Positions 1 to 8,793 are shown, counted from the stretch's first letter. The stretch is 44,546 nt of DNA from DASZHJ01 sp035581425 (GCA_035581425.1 DATJVP010000017.1:1-44546); one strand, 5' to 3'. Made by a program: numbers and translations. The notes: a model not told the origin generated them from the letters alone.

Positions 1-192
1 CGCCGCGAGATCGGGAAAGGCCTTGTGCCCCTGGATTTCCGGCCGGTTCGGATTAATCGGGAAGACGCGACCGCGAAAGCCGAAGCGGCCGAGATAGTGG
101 ATCGGCCTGCCGCCGATCTTGTGCGGATTATCGGAGGCGCCGATCACCGCGACCGAGCGCGGATCGAGGAAGGCAGCGAGGTTGGCTTTCAT
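1..192 (-). CDS. ADP-forming acyl-CoA synthetase-like protein, N-terminal CoA-binding domain (partial)
   Basis: Only the first 64 codons are present; the gene runs off the left edge. The reverse-strand translation begins MKANLAAFLDPRSVAVIGAS and continues through DNPHKIGGRP and GRVFPINPN. This is the start of the CoA-binding Rossmann domain of acetate-CoA ligase (ADP-forming)-like and acyl-CoA synthetase proteins, with its PRSVAVIGAS glycine-rich turn and the PINP motif. The family couples an acyl-CoA/acid interconversion to ADP/ATP in the cytoplasm; the substrate cannot be told from this piece. It lies 106 bp downstream of the DUF35 protein on the same strand, so it may be the last gene of the Gfo/Idh-thiolase-DUF35 operon. 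A homologue occurs at 34408-36135. Confidence 0.8.
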   Translation of the reverse strand, partial: MKANLAAFLDPRSVAVIGASDNPHKIGGRPIHYLGRFGFRGRVFPINPNRPEIQGHKAFPDLAA

Positions 193-298
193 GAGAGCTG
201 GGGTCTTCGAAATTGCGGATCGACCGGTCGCGAGCGCGGCCCGCACCATGCTCCGATCGACTGCGCCCGTCCAGTCATGGGGTCCTATAGTGCCGAGC

Positions 299-661
299 TC
301 ATTCCCGTTCGGCACGCGGCAGCATCCGCTCGCCGAGGCGGCGAAAGCCGATGCGCACGCGGGCACCGATCGCGAGCCCGGACTCGGCATGGGCCATCAT
401 GCGGAAGCCTTCATCGAGATCGATGAGGACGATGTCGTAGGGCGCCAAGGCCGCGAATTCCGGAGTTGGCGCGCGCGCGACCGTGGTGAGGGTGTAGACC
501 GTCCCACGCCCCGCCGAGACCTCCCAGCGCGGCGCGGCGCCACAGCCGGCGCAGAAAGGTCGCGGAGGGAACTGCGCTCGGCCGCAGGCGCTGCAGCACT
601 GGTAGCGGAGCTCGCCCGCGGCGCAGCCGGCCCAGAAATATGCCGCCGTCGTCTCGCTCAT
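299..661 (-). CDS. DUF35 zinc-ribbon/OB-fold protein, thiolase partner
   Basis: A 120-residue protein starting MSETTAAYFW. It has an N-terminal rubredoxin-like zinc ribbon (Cys23-x2-Cys26 and Cys37-x2-Cys40) followed by an OB-fold, including the VYTLTTVARAP strand and a YDIVLIDLDEGFRMMAH core. Proteins of this family (DUF35/ChsH2-C-like) bind thiolases or hydratases and are thought to help present acyl-CoA substrates. Its ATG overlaps the stop codon of the upstream thiolase-like gene by four bases (ATGA), so the two are translationally coupled and probably form one complex. A longer reading frame upstream of this ATG is antisense-like and overlaps the thiolase, so I reject it. The substrate is not known from sequence. 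Confidence 0.88.
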   Translation of the reverse strand: MSETTAAYFWAGCAAGELRYQCCSACGRAQFPPRPFCAGCGAAPRWEVSAGRGTVYTLTTVARAPTPEFAALAPYDIVLIDLDEGFRMMAHAESGLAIGARVRIGFRRLGERMLPRAERE

Positions 662-1788
662 TCCCGCTCCAGCACCAGGCTCACATGGGCGGAGAGCACG
701 CCACCGTCGCCGTGCACGAAGGCGAGCCTCCGCTCGCCCGCTTGGCGGGCCTCGGCTCGGCCGCTCAACTGACGCGCCGCTTCCAGGAGATGGGCCATGC
801 CGCCGGCGACGCCGCAGTGGCCGAAGGATAGGAGGCCGCCATGCGTGTTGAGCGGAAGACGCCCCTCGCGCCCGAAGACACCCTCGCGCAACAGCGCCGC
901 TGCCTGGCCTCGATGCGCGAATCCGATCTCCTCGAGCTGCGCCAAAACCGTGATGGTGAAGCTGTCGTAGATTGCGAGGAGGTCGATCTCCTCGCACGTG
1001 ACACTTGCCTCGGCGAAGGCGCGGCGAGCAGCTAGCCCCGCGCCGAGATCGCCGACCTCGATCGAGGAGACGTGCTGGTGCCGCGTCGCCTGTCCCGCGC
1101 CGCGGAGCCGCAGCCGATGCGCACCCGTCGGGGCGGCGCTCACCACGAAGGCCGCGCCGCCGTCCGAGATAGGGCAGCAGTCCAGAAGCTTCAGCGGCGC
1201 CGCGATCACTCGCGAGGCGAGGACATCCGCCGGCGTGATGGGATCGCGGAGATGGGCGCCAGGGTGGCGGCCGGCGTTCTCGCGCATCAGCACGGCGAAG
1301 CCCGCGAGGTCTTCCTCGCGGAGGTCGTGCTCGTGCAGGTAGCGGCGTGCCACGAGCGCGTAATAGGCGGGAATGGTCGGCCCGAACGGAAGCTCGTAGT
1401 CGGGATGACCGACCTGGGCGAGGCTTTCGACGGTGCGGTCGCGGCTCTGCCCGGTGAGGCGGTTCTCGCCTGCGACGACGAGGACGTGCCGGCATTGCCC
1501 GCTCGCGACGAGGCGCATCGCAAGCATGGCCATGGCGCAGCCGGTCGCGCCGCCGAGCTGTATCGCGTGCGAATAGGCGGGCGCGAGCCCGAAATGCTCC
1601 GCGAAGACTGTCGAGAGCATCAGGTGGGGGAAGACCGTCGAATAACCGCAGAGGAGCCCGTCCACGTCGCTCCGCGCGAGCCCCGCTTCCGCAAGCGCGG
1701 CGCCGGCCGCGCTCGACATGAGCGAGAGCGTCGTCTCGCCCTCAAGCCGGCCGAAGCGCGTGTCGCCGAGCCCGGTGACGTAGGCCAT
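658..1788 (-). CDS. thiolase-like acetyl-CoA acetyltransferase (SCP-x type)
   Basis: A 376-residue thiolase-superfamily protein of the sterol-carrier-protein-x/lipid-transfer type. The nucleophile region is GGATGCAMAMLAMR, about residue 84, and the C-terminal active-site histidines lie in NTHGGLLSFGHCGVAGG; the usual GHP has Cys in place of Pro. Such enzymes cleave or form beta-ketoacyl-CoA, and several members together with a DUF35 partner act in sterol side-chain or fatty-acyl degradation. It follows the Gfo/Idh gene by 6 bp and overlaps the DUF35 gene by 4 bp, so it sits mid-operon. Reaction direction and substrate are inference only. Because the bacterial SCP-x-like thiolases paired with DUF35 may be aldol lyases (Ltp2 type) rather than true thiolases, that alternative should be kept open. 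Confidence 0.85.
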   Translation of the reverse strand: MAYVTGLGDTRFGRLEGETTLSLMSSAAGAALAEAGLARSDVDGLLCGYSTVFPHLMLSTVFAEHFGLAPAYSHAIQLGGATGCAMAMLAMRLVASGQCRHVLVVAGENRLTGQSRDRTVESLAQVGHPDYELPFGPTIPAYYALVARRYLHEHDLREEDLAGFAVLMRENAGRHPGAHLRDPITPADVLASRVIAAPLKLLDCCPISDGGAAFVVSAAPTGAHRLRLRGAGQATRHQHVSSIEVGDLGAGLAARRAFAEASVTCEEIDLLAIYDSFTITVLAQLEEIGFAHRGQAAALLREGVFGREGRLPLNTHGGLLSFGHCGVAGGMAHLLEAARQLSGRAEARQAGERRLAFVHGDGGVLSAHVSLVLERE

Positions 1789-1794
1789 GCGCGG

Positions 1795-2766
1795 CTAATG
1801 CGCCTCGAGGAGGCGCTCGACCGTCTGCTGCACCTCGAGCCCCTCGCGGAAGCTCGCGAGGGAATGCGGCTTCCCCGCGAGCATCGCGGCGAGGCTGTCG
1901 AGCTGCGCGGCGTAGGAGCGCTGGCGGTCGGTCCCGGGCCCGAAATCGACGGCCTCCCAGGCGCCGCCACGGCGCTGACGCGCGAGGCTGTACCAGTTGT
2001 GGAGGCGCAACGCGCCGGTCTCGCCGTAGGCGACCCAGCTGTTCTCGTCCATGGCCGAGGTGGTGCCGACGCCGCCGGTGAGACGCACGGGTATATCCCC
2101 CGCGTAGAGCTCGGCGCTGAGGCCGGTTTCCGCGCCCCTCCCATCCTCGGGATAGGTGGTGTGCGCGCGCACGATGCGGAGCGGACCGAAGGCGCGGCGC
2201 GTCAGGAAGAGGAAATGCGAGACCACCTCGCGCACGAAGCCACCCTCGCGGCGGAGGGCGAGCCAGGAGGCGGCGGCGGCCTGCCATTCCCGGGGCCAGC
2301 GTGCGAAATCGGTCCTGATCTCGACGCGCTCGATGGGGCCGAGCTCACCGTTTCCAAGCGTCTCCATGATGAGCCGCGCCGCCGGTGCTGAGGAGAAGGG
2401 GAAATTGATCGCAGCCCTGAGGCGCTCCCGCTCGACGCGCTCGGTCATCGCCGTGGCCTCGGCGAGATCGATCGAGAGCGGCTTCTCGCAGAAGACGGTC
2501 TTGCCGTGCGCGAAGGCGAGGGCGGCGTGGCCGAGATGACTTGCGGGAGGCGAGGCTATGTAGATGCAGTCGAGTGCGGGATCCACAACAAGCTCCGCAG
2601 CGCTCTCGGCGAGCCGGATCGAGGGATGCTCCTTTGCCACGCGCCCAAGCGCCGCGGCGGAGGGATCCCAAACCGCCCGCACGCGATGGGCTCCATGCGC
2701 GGTCATGTTCGCGAGCATCCGCTCGCCCATGACGCCGAGTCCGATGATGCCGATTCCGTAGGCCAT
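1795..2766 (-). CDS. Gfo/Idh/MocA family NAD(P)-dependent oxidoreductase
   Basis: A 323-residue protein. Its N-terminus, GIGIIGLGVMGERML, is the GxGxxG dinucleotide-binding turn, and the catalytic-lysine motif is VFCEKPLSIDL near residue 122. The C-terminal half is the alpha/beta substrate domain of Gfo/Idh/MocA oxidoreductases, which oxidise or reduce hydroxyl groups of sugars, inositols and related compounds using NAD(P). It is the first gene of a minus-strand operon with a thiolase and a DUF35 protein, an unusual partner for acyl-CoA enzymes, so its substrate is unclear. The start ATG is preceded by AGGGGATAAGT, a plausible ribosome-binding site. The AT-rich upstream gap is shared with the divergent rpfF-like gene. 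Confidence 0.88.
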   Translation of the reverse strand: MAYGIGIIGLGVMGERMLANMTAHGAHRVRAVWDPSAAALGRVAKEHPSIRLAESAAELVVDPALDCIYIASPPASHLGHAALAFAHGKTVFCEKPLSIDLAEATAMTERVERERLRAAINFPFSSAPAARLIMETLGNGELGPIERVEIRTDFARWPREWQAAAASWLALRREGGFVREVVSHFLFLTRRAFGPLRIVRAHTTYPEDGRGAETGLSAELYAGDIPVRLTGGVGTTSAMDENSWVAYGETGALRLHNWYSLARQRRGGAWEAVDFGPGTDRQRSYAAQLDSLAAMLAGKPHSLASFREGLEVQQTVERLLEAH

Positions 2767-3135
2767 ACTTATCCCCTGTCCCCCGCGCAGGTGTAGCGGC
2801 CGGCGGACAGCGAGTCGCCTGGCAAGATATACCCCTTTAGTACGGCACCGTTACAATGGCATCTGGAGACGCGCCGAGGTTGTAACGCCTTTCAATCAAT
2901 TGGATACTGGCAATAGTATACTTCGATTTGCCAGAGACAATTAGAGGTGAAGTTAAGATTCGTTAATGATATCTGACTTTTCAACCCCAGTTAATAAAAT
3001 ATTGCTGGAACAAAAGCGTTCAAATGCCCTAGAATTTTAACCAGTTTTGGGAGTTGGGGAGCTTGCGGGACAAGAATCCGGGTCGGGCAGAACTCGGGCG
3101 ATAGACGGAAAAATAGATACGCTGGGGAACCTCCA
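2767..3135. promoter_or_regulatory. AT-rich divergent intergenic region upstream of the rpfF homologue
   Basis: This 369-bp gap contains no convincing gene. From about 2880 to 3060 it is far richer in A+T than the genes on either side, which marks it as the promoter region for the rpfF homologue (plus strand) and possibly the Gfo/Idh gene (minus strand). It contains AATAGTATACTT at 2912-2923 and TTAAGATTCGTTA at 2953-2965; near-copies of both are found upstream of the kinase operon at 8794-8819. I could not place a good -35/-10 pair with normal spacing. Confidence 0.55.
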
Positions 3136-4110
3136 ATGACCGCACACATCCAACTCGTCGAGCTTGGCCGCACCAACGTTCCGCTACCGACCCAGAATAC
3201 CGCCAAGATCGAGGCTCCGCCGCCCTCTCGCGGCGAGATTTCAGCCGCCACCGTCGAGGCGCGCGTTGCTGCCATTCCCTTCGAGGAAATGGACGTCGTA
3301 TTCGACGGCAGCGAGGGCGTTCTCTTCGCCTATTTCCATTTCCTTGGACGGCCGAGCTTCACGCCGGCGATCCTCCGCGACATCGGGCGCGTCCAGGACA
3401 TGGTGCGGACGCTCTTCGCAGCGGGCGGCGGCACGGCGCCGATCAAATACATCGCCTGGGACTCACGCATGCCCGGCGTCTGGAACCTCGGCGGCGACCT
3501 CGATCTCTTCGCGACGCTGATCCGGCGCCAGGACCGCGACAGCCTCATGCGCTACGCGCGGGCCGTCGTCGAGGAGGGCTATTCCAACGCTACGAATCTC
3601 AACCTCCCGATCATCACGGTCTCGCTGGTGCGCGGCGACGCGCTCGGCGGCGGTTTCGAGGCGGCACTGTCCTCGAACCTGATCGTGGCCGAACGGAGCG
3701 CCAAGTTCGGCCTCCCGGAGATCCTCTTCAATCTCTTCCCGGGCATGGGTGCCTACAGCTACCTCGTGCGCAGGATTGCGCCCGCCCAAGCCGAGCGGAT
3801 GATTACCAGCGGCCGGCTCTACACCGCCGAGGAGCTCTACGAGATGGGCGTGGTCGACGTCATCGCCGATGACGGCCATGGCACCGAGGCGCTCTACGAG
3901 TTCATCGGCCGCAGCGGCCGCCGCCATCCCGCGCACCGCGCCATCTTCCGCGCCCGCGACCGCGTCAACCCCCTCAAGATCGACGAGCTCATGGACATCG
4001 CGGTCACTTGGGTCGACACGGCGCTCGGCCTGACCGAGCCGGACCTTCGCAAGATGGCCCGCCTCGTCGCCGCGCAAGACCGCCGCCGCGAGCGTCCAGC
4101 AGCGGAATAA
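3136..4110 (+). CDS. rpfF: RpfF-type crotonase, probable DSF-family signal synthase
   Basis: A 324-residue crotonase-fold protein with the features of RpfF. These are PGVWNLGGDLDLF (residues 113-125), LVRGDALGGGFEAAL (164-178) and FGLPEILFNLFPGMGAYSYL (191-210). The two catalytic glutamates of RpfF (Glu141/Glu161 in Xanthomonas, 20 apart) correspond to Glu175 and Glu195, also 20 apart. RpfF acts on acyl-ACP as both thioesterase and dehydratase and makes cis-2-unsaturated fatty-acid signals (DSF family). The protein has roughly 35 more residues than Xanthomonas RpfF (289), mostly an N-terminal extension. It converges on an RpfC-type kinase gene with 19 bp between the stop codons, which strongly supports the assignment over a catabolic enoyl-CoA hydratase. 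The chain length of the product cannot be read from sequence. Confidence 0.87.
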   Translation: MTAHIQLVELGRTNVPLPTQNTAKIEAPPPSRGEISAATVEARVAAIPFEEMDVVFDGSEGVLFAYFHFLGRPSFTPAILRDIGRVQDMVRTLFAAGGGTAPIKYIAWDSRMPGVWNLGGDLDLFATLIRRQDRDSLMRYARAVVEEGYSNATNLNLPIITVSLVRGDALGGGFEAALSSNLIVAERSAKFGLPEILFNLFPGMGAYSYLVRRIAPAQAERMITSGRLYTAEELYEMGVVDVIADDGHGTEALYEFIGRSGRRHPAHRAIFRARDRVNPLKIDELMDIAVTWVDTALGLTEPDLRKMARLVAAQDRRRERPAAE

Positions 4111-4129
4111 TCGATTTAGCCGAGGGCGC

Positions 4130-6892
4130 TTAGCCGCGCCGCGCTTCCTGCACCTTCTGGCGGAGGGCGGCATCGAGCTTCGTGTATTCGCCGCGGAGCT
4201 TGTCGAGGAGAGAGGCGCCCTCCTTCTCGAGCTGCTGCGCCGTGAGGTCGCGGAGGGAGAACAGGGTGCGATAGAAGCGGACGGCGCCGATATGGGCGGC
4301 GCTGCTGCGAAGCGAATGCGCGTGGTCGCGGAAGGCGCGGATGTCGCGCTTCGCCGTAGCCCGCGCCATGTTGTCGAGGATCTCGCGCACGTCCGAGCGG
4401 AAATTCTCGATCACGTCGTTGAAGAAGTCGCTTCCCGCGCCAAGCGCCTTCAAAGCCTCGACGGCGGCCTCGTCGAGGACAGCGCCGCCATCGACGCCGT
4501 AGCGGGGATGCTGCGCGATCGGGGTGACGACACTGGGAGCGGCAGGGCTCGAGGGAAGCGCGCCCTCGGAAGCGCGCTCGGAGACGCTCTCGATGGTAGC
4601 AAGCAGGTGCGCAGCCTCGATCGGCTTGGTTAGCACACCGTCCATCCCGGCCTCGCGGCAGAGGCGCTCGGTCTGGCTCGTCGCATCGGCGGTGAGCGCA
4701 AGGATCGGCAGTCTCGGCTCGTCCATATGCGCCATGCGATACAGCTTTGCCGCCTCATAGCCGCTGAGTTCGGGCATGTTGATGTCCATGAGGACGAGGT
4801 CGATGCCGGGCTGGTCGAGAATCTGCAGCGCCTCCTCGCCGTCATTGGCGGTAACGCAGGCGTGTCCCGCGAGCTCGAGGATGCGCTGGATGATCATGCG
4901 ATTGGGCGCGTTGTCCTCGGCGAGGAGGATCTTGAGCGGCCGCCGCGTCGCGGTGATCTCGCCGGATTTTCCGGGCTCGTCGCCTTCGATTGCGGGCGCA
5001 TCCGCCGTCTCCGGCGCAGGCAGCGCACGGAGTGCGCGGCAAAGCTGCGCTTCGTCGACTGGATCGATCAGCAGCGAGGAGACGCGCGCGCCTGCAAGGC
5101 TCGCGAGCGAGGCTGCATGACCCGCGTCGGAGAGCAGCAAGGTCAGCGGCTCGAGCGTCGCGGTCCCGGCGCGACCGGAGACGCTCAGGGCATCCACGGG
5201 ATCGCGGCGGCCGTCGACGAAGAGGATGGGACGCGCGTCGTCGGGCGGGCGCGCCGAGATGAACTGCGCCGCCGCCGCCACGTCGCGGAAGCTCCGGAGT
5301 GTCCCGTGCCAGGTCTCGACGTGTTGGTGCAGCCAGGTCACGAGCGTGCTGTCGTCGGTGACCGCGAGGATCACGCGCTTGCGCAGATCGAAGCTCTCGA
5401 CGGGCTCCTCGGGCTCGCGCGCGAAGGCGAGCTCGACCGTGAAGGTGCTGCCCTTGCCGGGAACGCTCGTGACGGAGACGGTGCCGCCCATGAGCTCGAC
5501 GAGCTGCTTCACGATCGCAAGGCCGAGGCCCGTGCCGCCATAGCGGCGCGTCACCGCGCCGTCCGCCTGCGTGAAGAGATCGAAGATCTTCTCCTGCGCC
5601 TCCGGGGGTACGCCGATCCCCTCGTCGCGGACGGCGAGCCGGAGGCCCGCGCTCACGGCGTCGACGGCGATCGCGTCGACGGTGACGGAGATGCGGCCCT
5701 TCTCCGTGAACTTGATAGCGTTCGCGACGAGGTTGGTGAGGATCTGCCGAAGCTGATGCGGCCAGCCCCGGAGCGCATAGGGAAGCTCGGGATCGACACG
5801 GCAATCGAGCCGCAAATCCTTGGCAAGCGCCTGCGGGCGCAGCATCGCAAGCGTGCCGTTCAGGACCGCGTGCAGGTCGAAGGGCTCGACCGTGGGCGCA
5901 AACTTGCCCGCCTCGATCTTGGAGATGTCGAGGATGTCGTTAATGAGCGCGAGGAGTGCTCGCGCCGATGAGTTCATGGTCGCGAGCATGTCGCGCTGGC
6001 GCGCATCGAGCCGGGTCCGGCGCAGGATCGCATCCATGCCGATCATCGCGTTGAGCGGTGTGCGGAGCTCGTGGCTCATGATCGCGAGGAAGCGGCTCTT
6101 GGCGGCGTTCGCCTCCTCCGCCTGCGCCTTCGCCTCCGTGAGGTTGCGGATGAGCGCGGTCAGATAGGCCGGGAGCACCATCAGCGAGAGGACGAGGCCG
6201 AAGGCGAGGGGCAGGTGGAGCTGCCAGAACGGCGTCGTCGCGATCACCGAGGAGAAACCGATGACGCTCGCGACGGTCGACTGGAAGAGCGGCCGGAGCC
6301 CGTAGCGCAAGCCGTTGCCGATGCCGACCCAGAGGTAGATCCCGTACCAGGCCGCCGCGGACTCGCCGCCGAAATGCAAGTAAATCGAGAGGAAGCCCAG
6401 ATCCGCGAGCATCGCGAGCCGACGGCGCCACAGCGACTGCCCCGGCCGCAGCATCAGGTGCAGAAGGAAGCCCCAACTCACGACGACGAGGCCGATGCCG
6501 AGGAGCAGCACCGAGGTCACGAGCCAGGGATCGCCGGGCTCGAGGCTCAGGGCTGCGAGGCTGTAGTCGAAGACGATGCTGACGAAGATGACGCGGATCA
6601 GAATCTGCTCGTGCTCGCTGTCGGCGCGAAGCGAGAACTCCCGCACGATCTTGTCGAGCGTGCGCCAAAGCGCGGTGACGCCGCAGGCGGCAGCGCCCAC
6701 GAGGAGGCCGCCTAGGAGCGGCAATCCGTTCAGCGGAAAATAGGAGGCCTGCTTCAGGCCCCAGAGCACATAGGCGAGGAGAGCCGGCGAGGCAAAGGCG
6801 ACGACGGCGAGCGCGAGCACGACCGTGCTGGCGCGCCGGCGTATCGCGGGATCGATGGTATCAGGGGAGGGCGAAGTCCGCTGTTCGATCAC
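4130..6892 (-). CDS. rpfC: RpfC-type membrane hybrid histidine kinase (DSF sensor)
   Basis: A 920-residue hybrid kinase. Residues 20-80 hold two predicted membrane helices, followed by a region closely resembling the Xanthomonas RpfC sensor: LRADSEHEQILIRVIF (88-103), LMLRPG (146-151), and WVGIGNGLRYGLRP (188-201), with about five more helices to residue 247. Then come HisKA with His274 in MSHELRTPLN, a HATPase with NLVANAIKF and GGTGLGLAIVKQL, a degenerate receiver (about 505-625; no lysine in LLIDPVDEAQL), a full receiver with Asp703 in LMDINMPELSGY and Lys at 756, and a C-terminal Hpt domain with His859 in AHSLRSSAAHIGA. The architecture matches RpfC plus two extra N-terminal helices and one extra degenerate receiver. 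It is the second gene of a two-gene operon and convergent with rpfF. Confidence 0.88.
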   Translation of the reverse strand: MIEQRTSPSPDTIDPAIRRRASTVVLALAVVAFASPALLAYVLWGLKQASYFPLNGLPLLGGLLVGAAACGVTALWRTLDKIVREFSLRADSEHEQILIRVIFVSIVFDYSLAALSLEPGDPWLVTSVLLLGIGLVVVSWGFLLHLMLRPGQSLWRRRLAMLADLGFLSIYLHFGGESAAAWYGIYLWVGIGNGLRYGLRPLFQSTVASVIGFSSVIATTPFWQLHLPLAFGLVLSLMVLPAYLTALIRNLTEAKAQAEEANAAKSRFLAIMSHELRTPLNAMIGMDAILRRTRLDARQRDMLATMNSSARALLALINDILDISKIEAGKFAPTVEPFDLHAVLNGTLAMLRPQALAKDLRLDCRVDPELPYALRGWPHQLRQILTNLVANAIKFTEKGRISVTVDAIAVDAVSAGLRLAVRDEGIGVPPEAQEKIFDLFTQADGAVTRRYGGTGLGLAIVKQLVELMGGTVSVTSVPGKGSTFTVELAFAREPEEPVESFDLRKRVILAVTDDSTLVTWLHQHVETWHGTLRSFRDVAAAAQFISARPPDDARPILFVDGRRDPVDALSVSGRAGTATLEPLTLLLSDAGHAASLASLAGARVSSLLIDPVDEAQLCRALRALPAPETADAPAIEGDEPGKSGEITATRRPLKILLAEDNAPNRMIIQRILELAGHACVTANDGEEALQILDQPGIDLVLMDINMPELSGYEAAKLYRMAHMDEPRLPILALTADATSQTERLCREAGMDGVLTKPIEAAHLLATIESVSERASEGALPSSPAAPSVVTPIAQHPRYGVDGGAVLDEAAVEALKALGAGSDFFNDVIENFRSDVREILDNMARATAKRDIRAFRDHAHSLRSSAAHIGAVRFYRTLFSLRDLTAQQLEKEGASLLDKLRGEYTKLDAALRQKVQEARRG

Positions 6893-6930
6893 GGCGTCGC
6901 TGCCCCTCCCGATCGATCAGCCGGACCCGC

Positions 6931-8661
6931 TCACGGCAAGGTGGCGGGGTCGGGAGCGCGATGCTCCGCCACGCCCACAGCCGGGAGCCGGACCGAGCGC
7001 TCTGCGGGGAAGACGACCGTCACCGTCGTGCCCTCGCCCTTGCGGCTCTTTATCTCGAGCGTGCCGCCATGGAGCTCGACGAGGCCGATCGCCAGCGGCA
7101 GGCCAAGGCCCGTCCCCGCATGCTTGCGGTTCCAGGTGCTAGCTACCTGCCCGAAGCGCGTGACAGCGGTCGCGACTTCCGCCTCGTCCATGCCGATGCC
7201 GCGGTCGACCACGTCGATCGCGACGGCGCCGTCCTGGCTCCGCGCCTGCAGGAGCACGCGGCCGCCGGGATGGCTGAATTTGAGCGCGTTGGTCACGAGG
7301 TTCAGCAGCACCTGCTTGAGCTTGCGCGAATCCGCGCGGAGCCGCGGCAGCTCGCGGTCGATCTCGGTGTCGATCGCGACCTCGAGTGCGCCCGCGCGAT
7401 CGGAGACGAAGTGGAGGAGGTTGCGCACGATCTGCGCCACGTCCAGCACCTCCTCCTCGATCTCGAGCTTGCCGGCCTCGAGCTTGGAGACATCGAGAAT
7501 GTCGTTGATGATGCCGAGGAGATGCTCCGCGCTGTTGCAGATGTCGCGCGCATATCCGGAATACTTGGAGTTGCCGAGCGGCCCCAGCACTTCGTCCGCC
7601 ATGAGCTGCGAGAAGCCGATGATGGCGTTGAGCGGCGTCCGGAGCTCATGGCTCATATTCGCGAGGAACTCGGTCTTGCTGTGATTGGCGAGCTCCGCGT
7701 CTTCCTTCGCGGCGAGCACCGCGAGCTCAGCCTTCTTGCGGTCGGTGATATCGAGCGAGACCGTCACCACCAGCATCGGCCGGCCGACGTCGTCGTCGAG
7801 GACGGCCTTGTTGACAAGCAGCACGCGCTCCTCGCCGGTGAGGTCGCGCACCACCGCCTCGAAGGGGGCCGGCAATACCTCGCGTGTGATGACCTTGCGG
7901 TCCATCTCCATCGCGGCCTCGGCCTCGGCGCCGGGACGGAGCTCGCCCGGGGTACGCCCGATCATCGCCTGGACGGGGCGCCCGATCGCGCGGGCGAAGG
8001 ACTCGTTCGCGAAGACGAAGCGGCCTTCCTTGTCGGTGGCACTCACGCGCACGGGGACTGCGTCGATCACGCGCAGCAGAAGCTCGTGGCTGTGGCGGAG
8101 CGCGTCCTGGTGCCGTCGCTCCTCCTCGATCATGCGCTCCTCGAGCGAGTTCGCGCGCTCCCGGAGCAGGAGCTGCTGGTGCCGGAGCGTCAGCAGGTTG
8201 CGCGAGCGCACGCGGAACTCGTGGTGATCGACCGGGCTCAGGAGATAGTCGGTGGCGCCCGCCTCGAGCGCGCGGTAGCGCAGGTCCTTGTCCTCGTAGG
8301 CAGTGATCACCATCACCGGCACGTCCGCGCAATTGGCGAGCGTACGGAAACGCCGGATGAACTCCGCGCCGTCGAGCTCGGGCATCTTGAAGTCCGTGAT
8401 GACGATGTCCGGCTCTTGCGTGGCGGCGAAGGCAAGGGCCGCCACGGGATTGTCGAACGTCTTGACGGTGACGCGATCGCTCAGCGACGTCGCGAGTCGC
8501 TCAAGGATCTTTAGGTTCGTAATGCGATCGTCTACGATCGCCACGATCTGCCGTCTCACGCCCGTCAACCCGTTCCCCATGGCCCGCCGCGTGGAACGAG
8601 CGAGTCGCTCCCGCAGCCGTCGGCAGTCCGATTCGGTCCCGGGACGTGCGTCCCAGGACAT
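6931..8661 (-). CDS. Receiver-PAS-histidine kinase with RpfG-like receiver
   Basis: A 576-residue soluble protein, or 549 if translation begins at the ATG at 8580 (MGNGLTGVRR). Domains are a receiver at about 38-160 with phosphoacceptor Asp90 in IVITDFKMPELDG, a short coiled linker, a PAS domain at about 190-305, HisKA with His338 in MSHELRTPLN, and a HATPase ending in GTGLGLPLAIGLVELHGG. The receiver and linker resemble those of RpfG (ALEAGATDYL, then RNLLTLRHQQ), but RpfG carries an HD-GYP phosphodiesterase and this protein carries a kinase. The conserved receiver lysine is Ser143 (LLSPVDHH). It precedes the RpfC-type gene by 38 bp, so the two are probably co-transcribed, and its receiver is the natural target of the RpfC Hpt domain. 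It has no output domain of its own. Confidence 0.87.
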   Translation of the reverse strand: MSWDARPGTESDCRRLRERLARSTRRAMGNGLTGVRRQIVAIVDDRITNLKILERLATSLSDRVTVKTFDNPVAALAFAATQEPDIVITDFKMPELDGAEFIRRFRTLANCADVPVMVITAYEDKDLRYRALEAGATDYLLSPVDHHEFRVRSRNLLTLRHQQLLLRERANSLEERMIEEERRHQDALRHSHELLLRVIDAVPVRVSATDKEGRFVFANESFARAIGRPVQAMIGRTPGELRPGAEAEAAMEMDRKVITREVLPAPFEAVVRDLTGEERVLLVNKAVLDDDVGRPMLVVTVSLDITDRKKAELAVLAAKEDAELANHSKTEFLANMSHELRTPLNAIIGFSQLMADEVLGPLGNSKYSGYARDICNSAEHLLGIINDILDVSKLEAGKLEIEEEVLDVAQIVRNLLHFVSDRAGALEVAIDTEIDRELPRLRADSRKLKQVLLNLVTNALKFSHPGGRVLLQARSQDGAVAIDVVDRGIGMDEAEVATAVTRFGQVASTWNRKHAGTGLGLPLAIGLVELHGGTLEIKSRKGEGTTVTVVFPAERSVRLPAVGVAEHRAPDPATLP

Positions 8662-8793
8662 CGTTCCGCCACCACCTCAACCGCGCCCTTCTGGGGTACC
8701 GTGGGACGAGGATATCGACCTTCCGATCGATCCCACTCCCTCCGGCACCGCGCATTCCGCCGGTTTCACGGTAAAGTCCGGCATTCTCTGAAT

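Noticed and set aside
1072..2391. Long plus-strand open frame opposite the thiolase and Gfo/Idh genes
   Set aside because: The opposite strand encodes clear enzymes with motifs and coupled starts; this frame has a shadow-like composition and no recognisable domain.
2991..3275. Minus-strand 94-codon open frame at the rpfF start
   Set aside because: It overlaps the rpfF start in antisense, and the AT-rich part is better explained as promoter sequence.
4727..5971. Plus-strand open frame inside the RpfC-type kinase gene
   Set aside because: It overlaps the kinase, receiver and ATPase motifs entirely and has no recognisable content.
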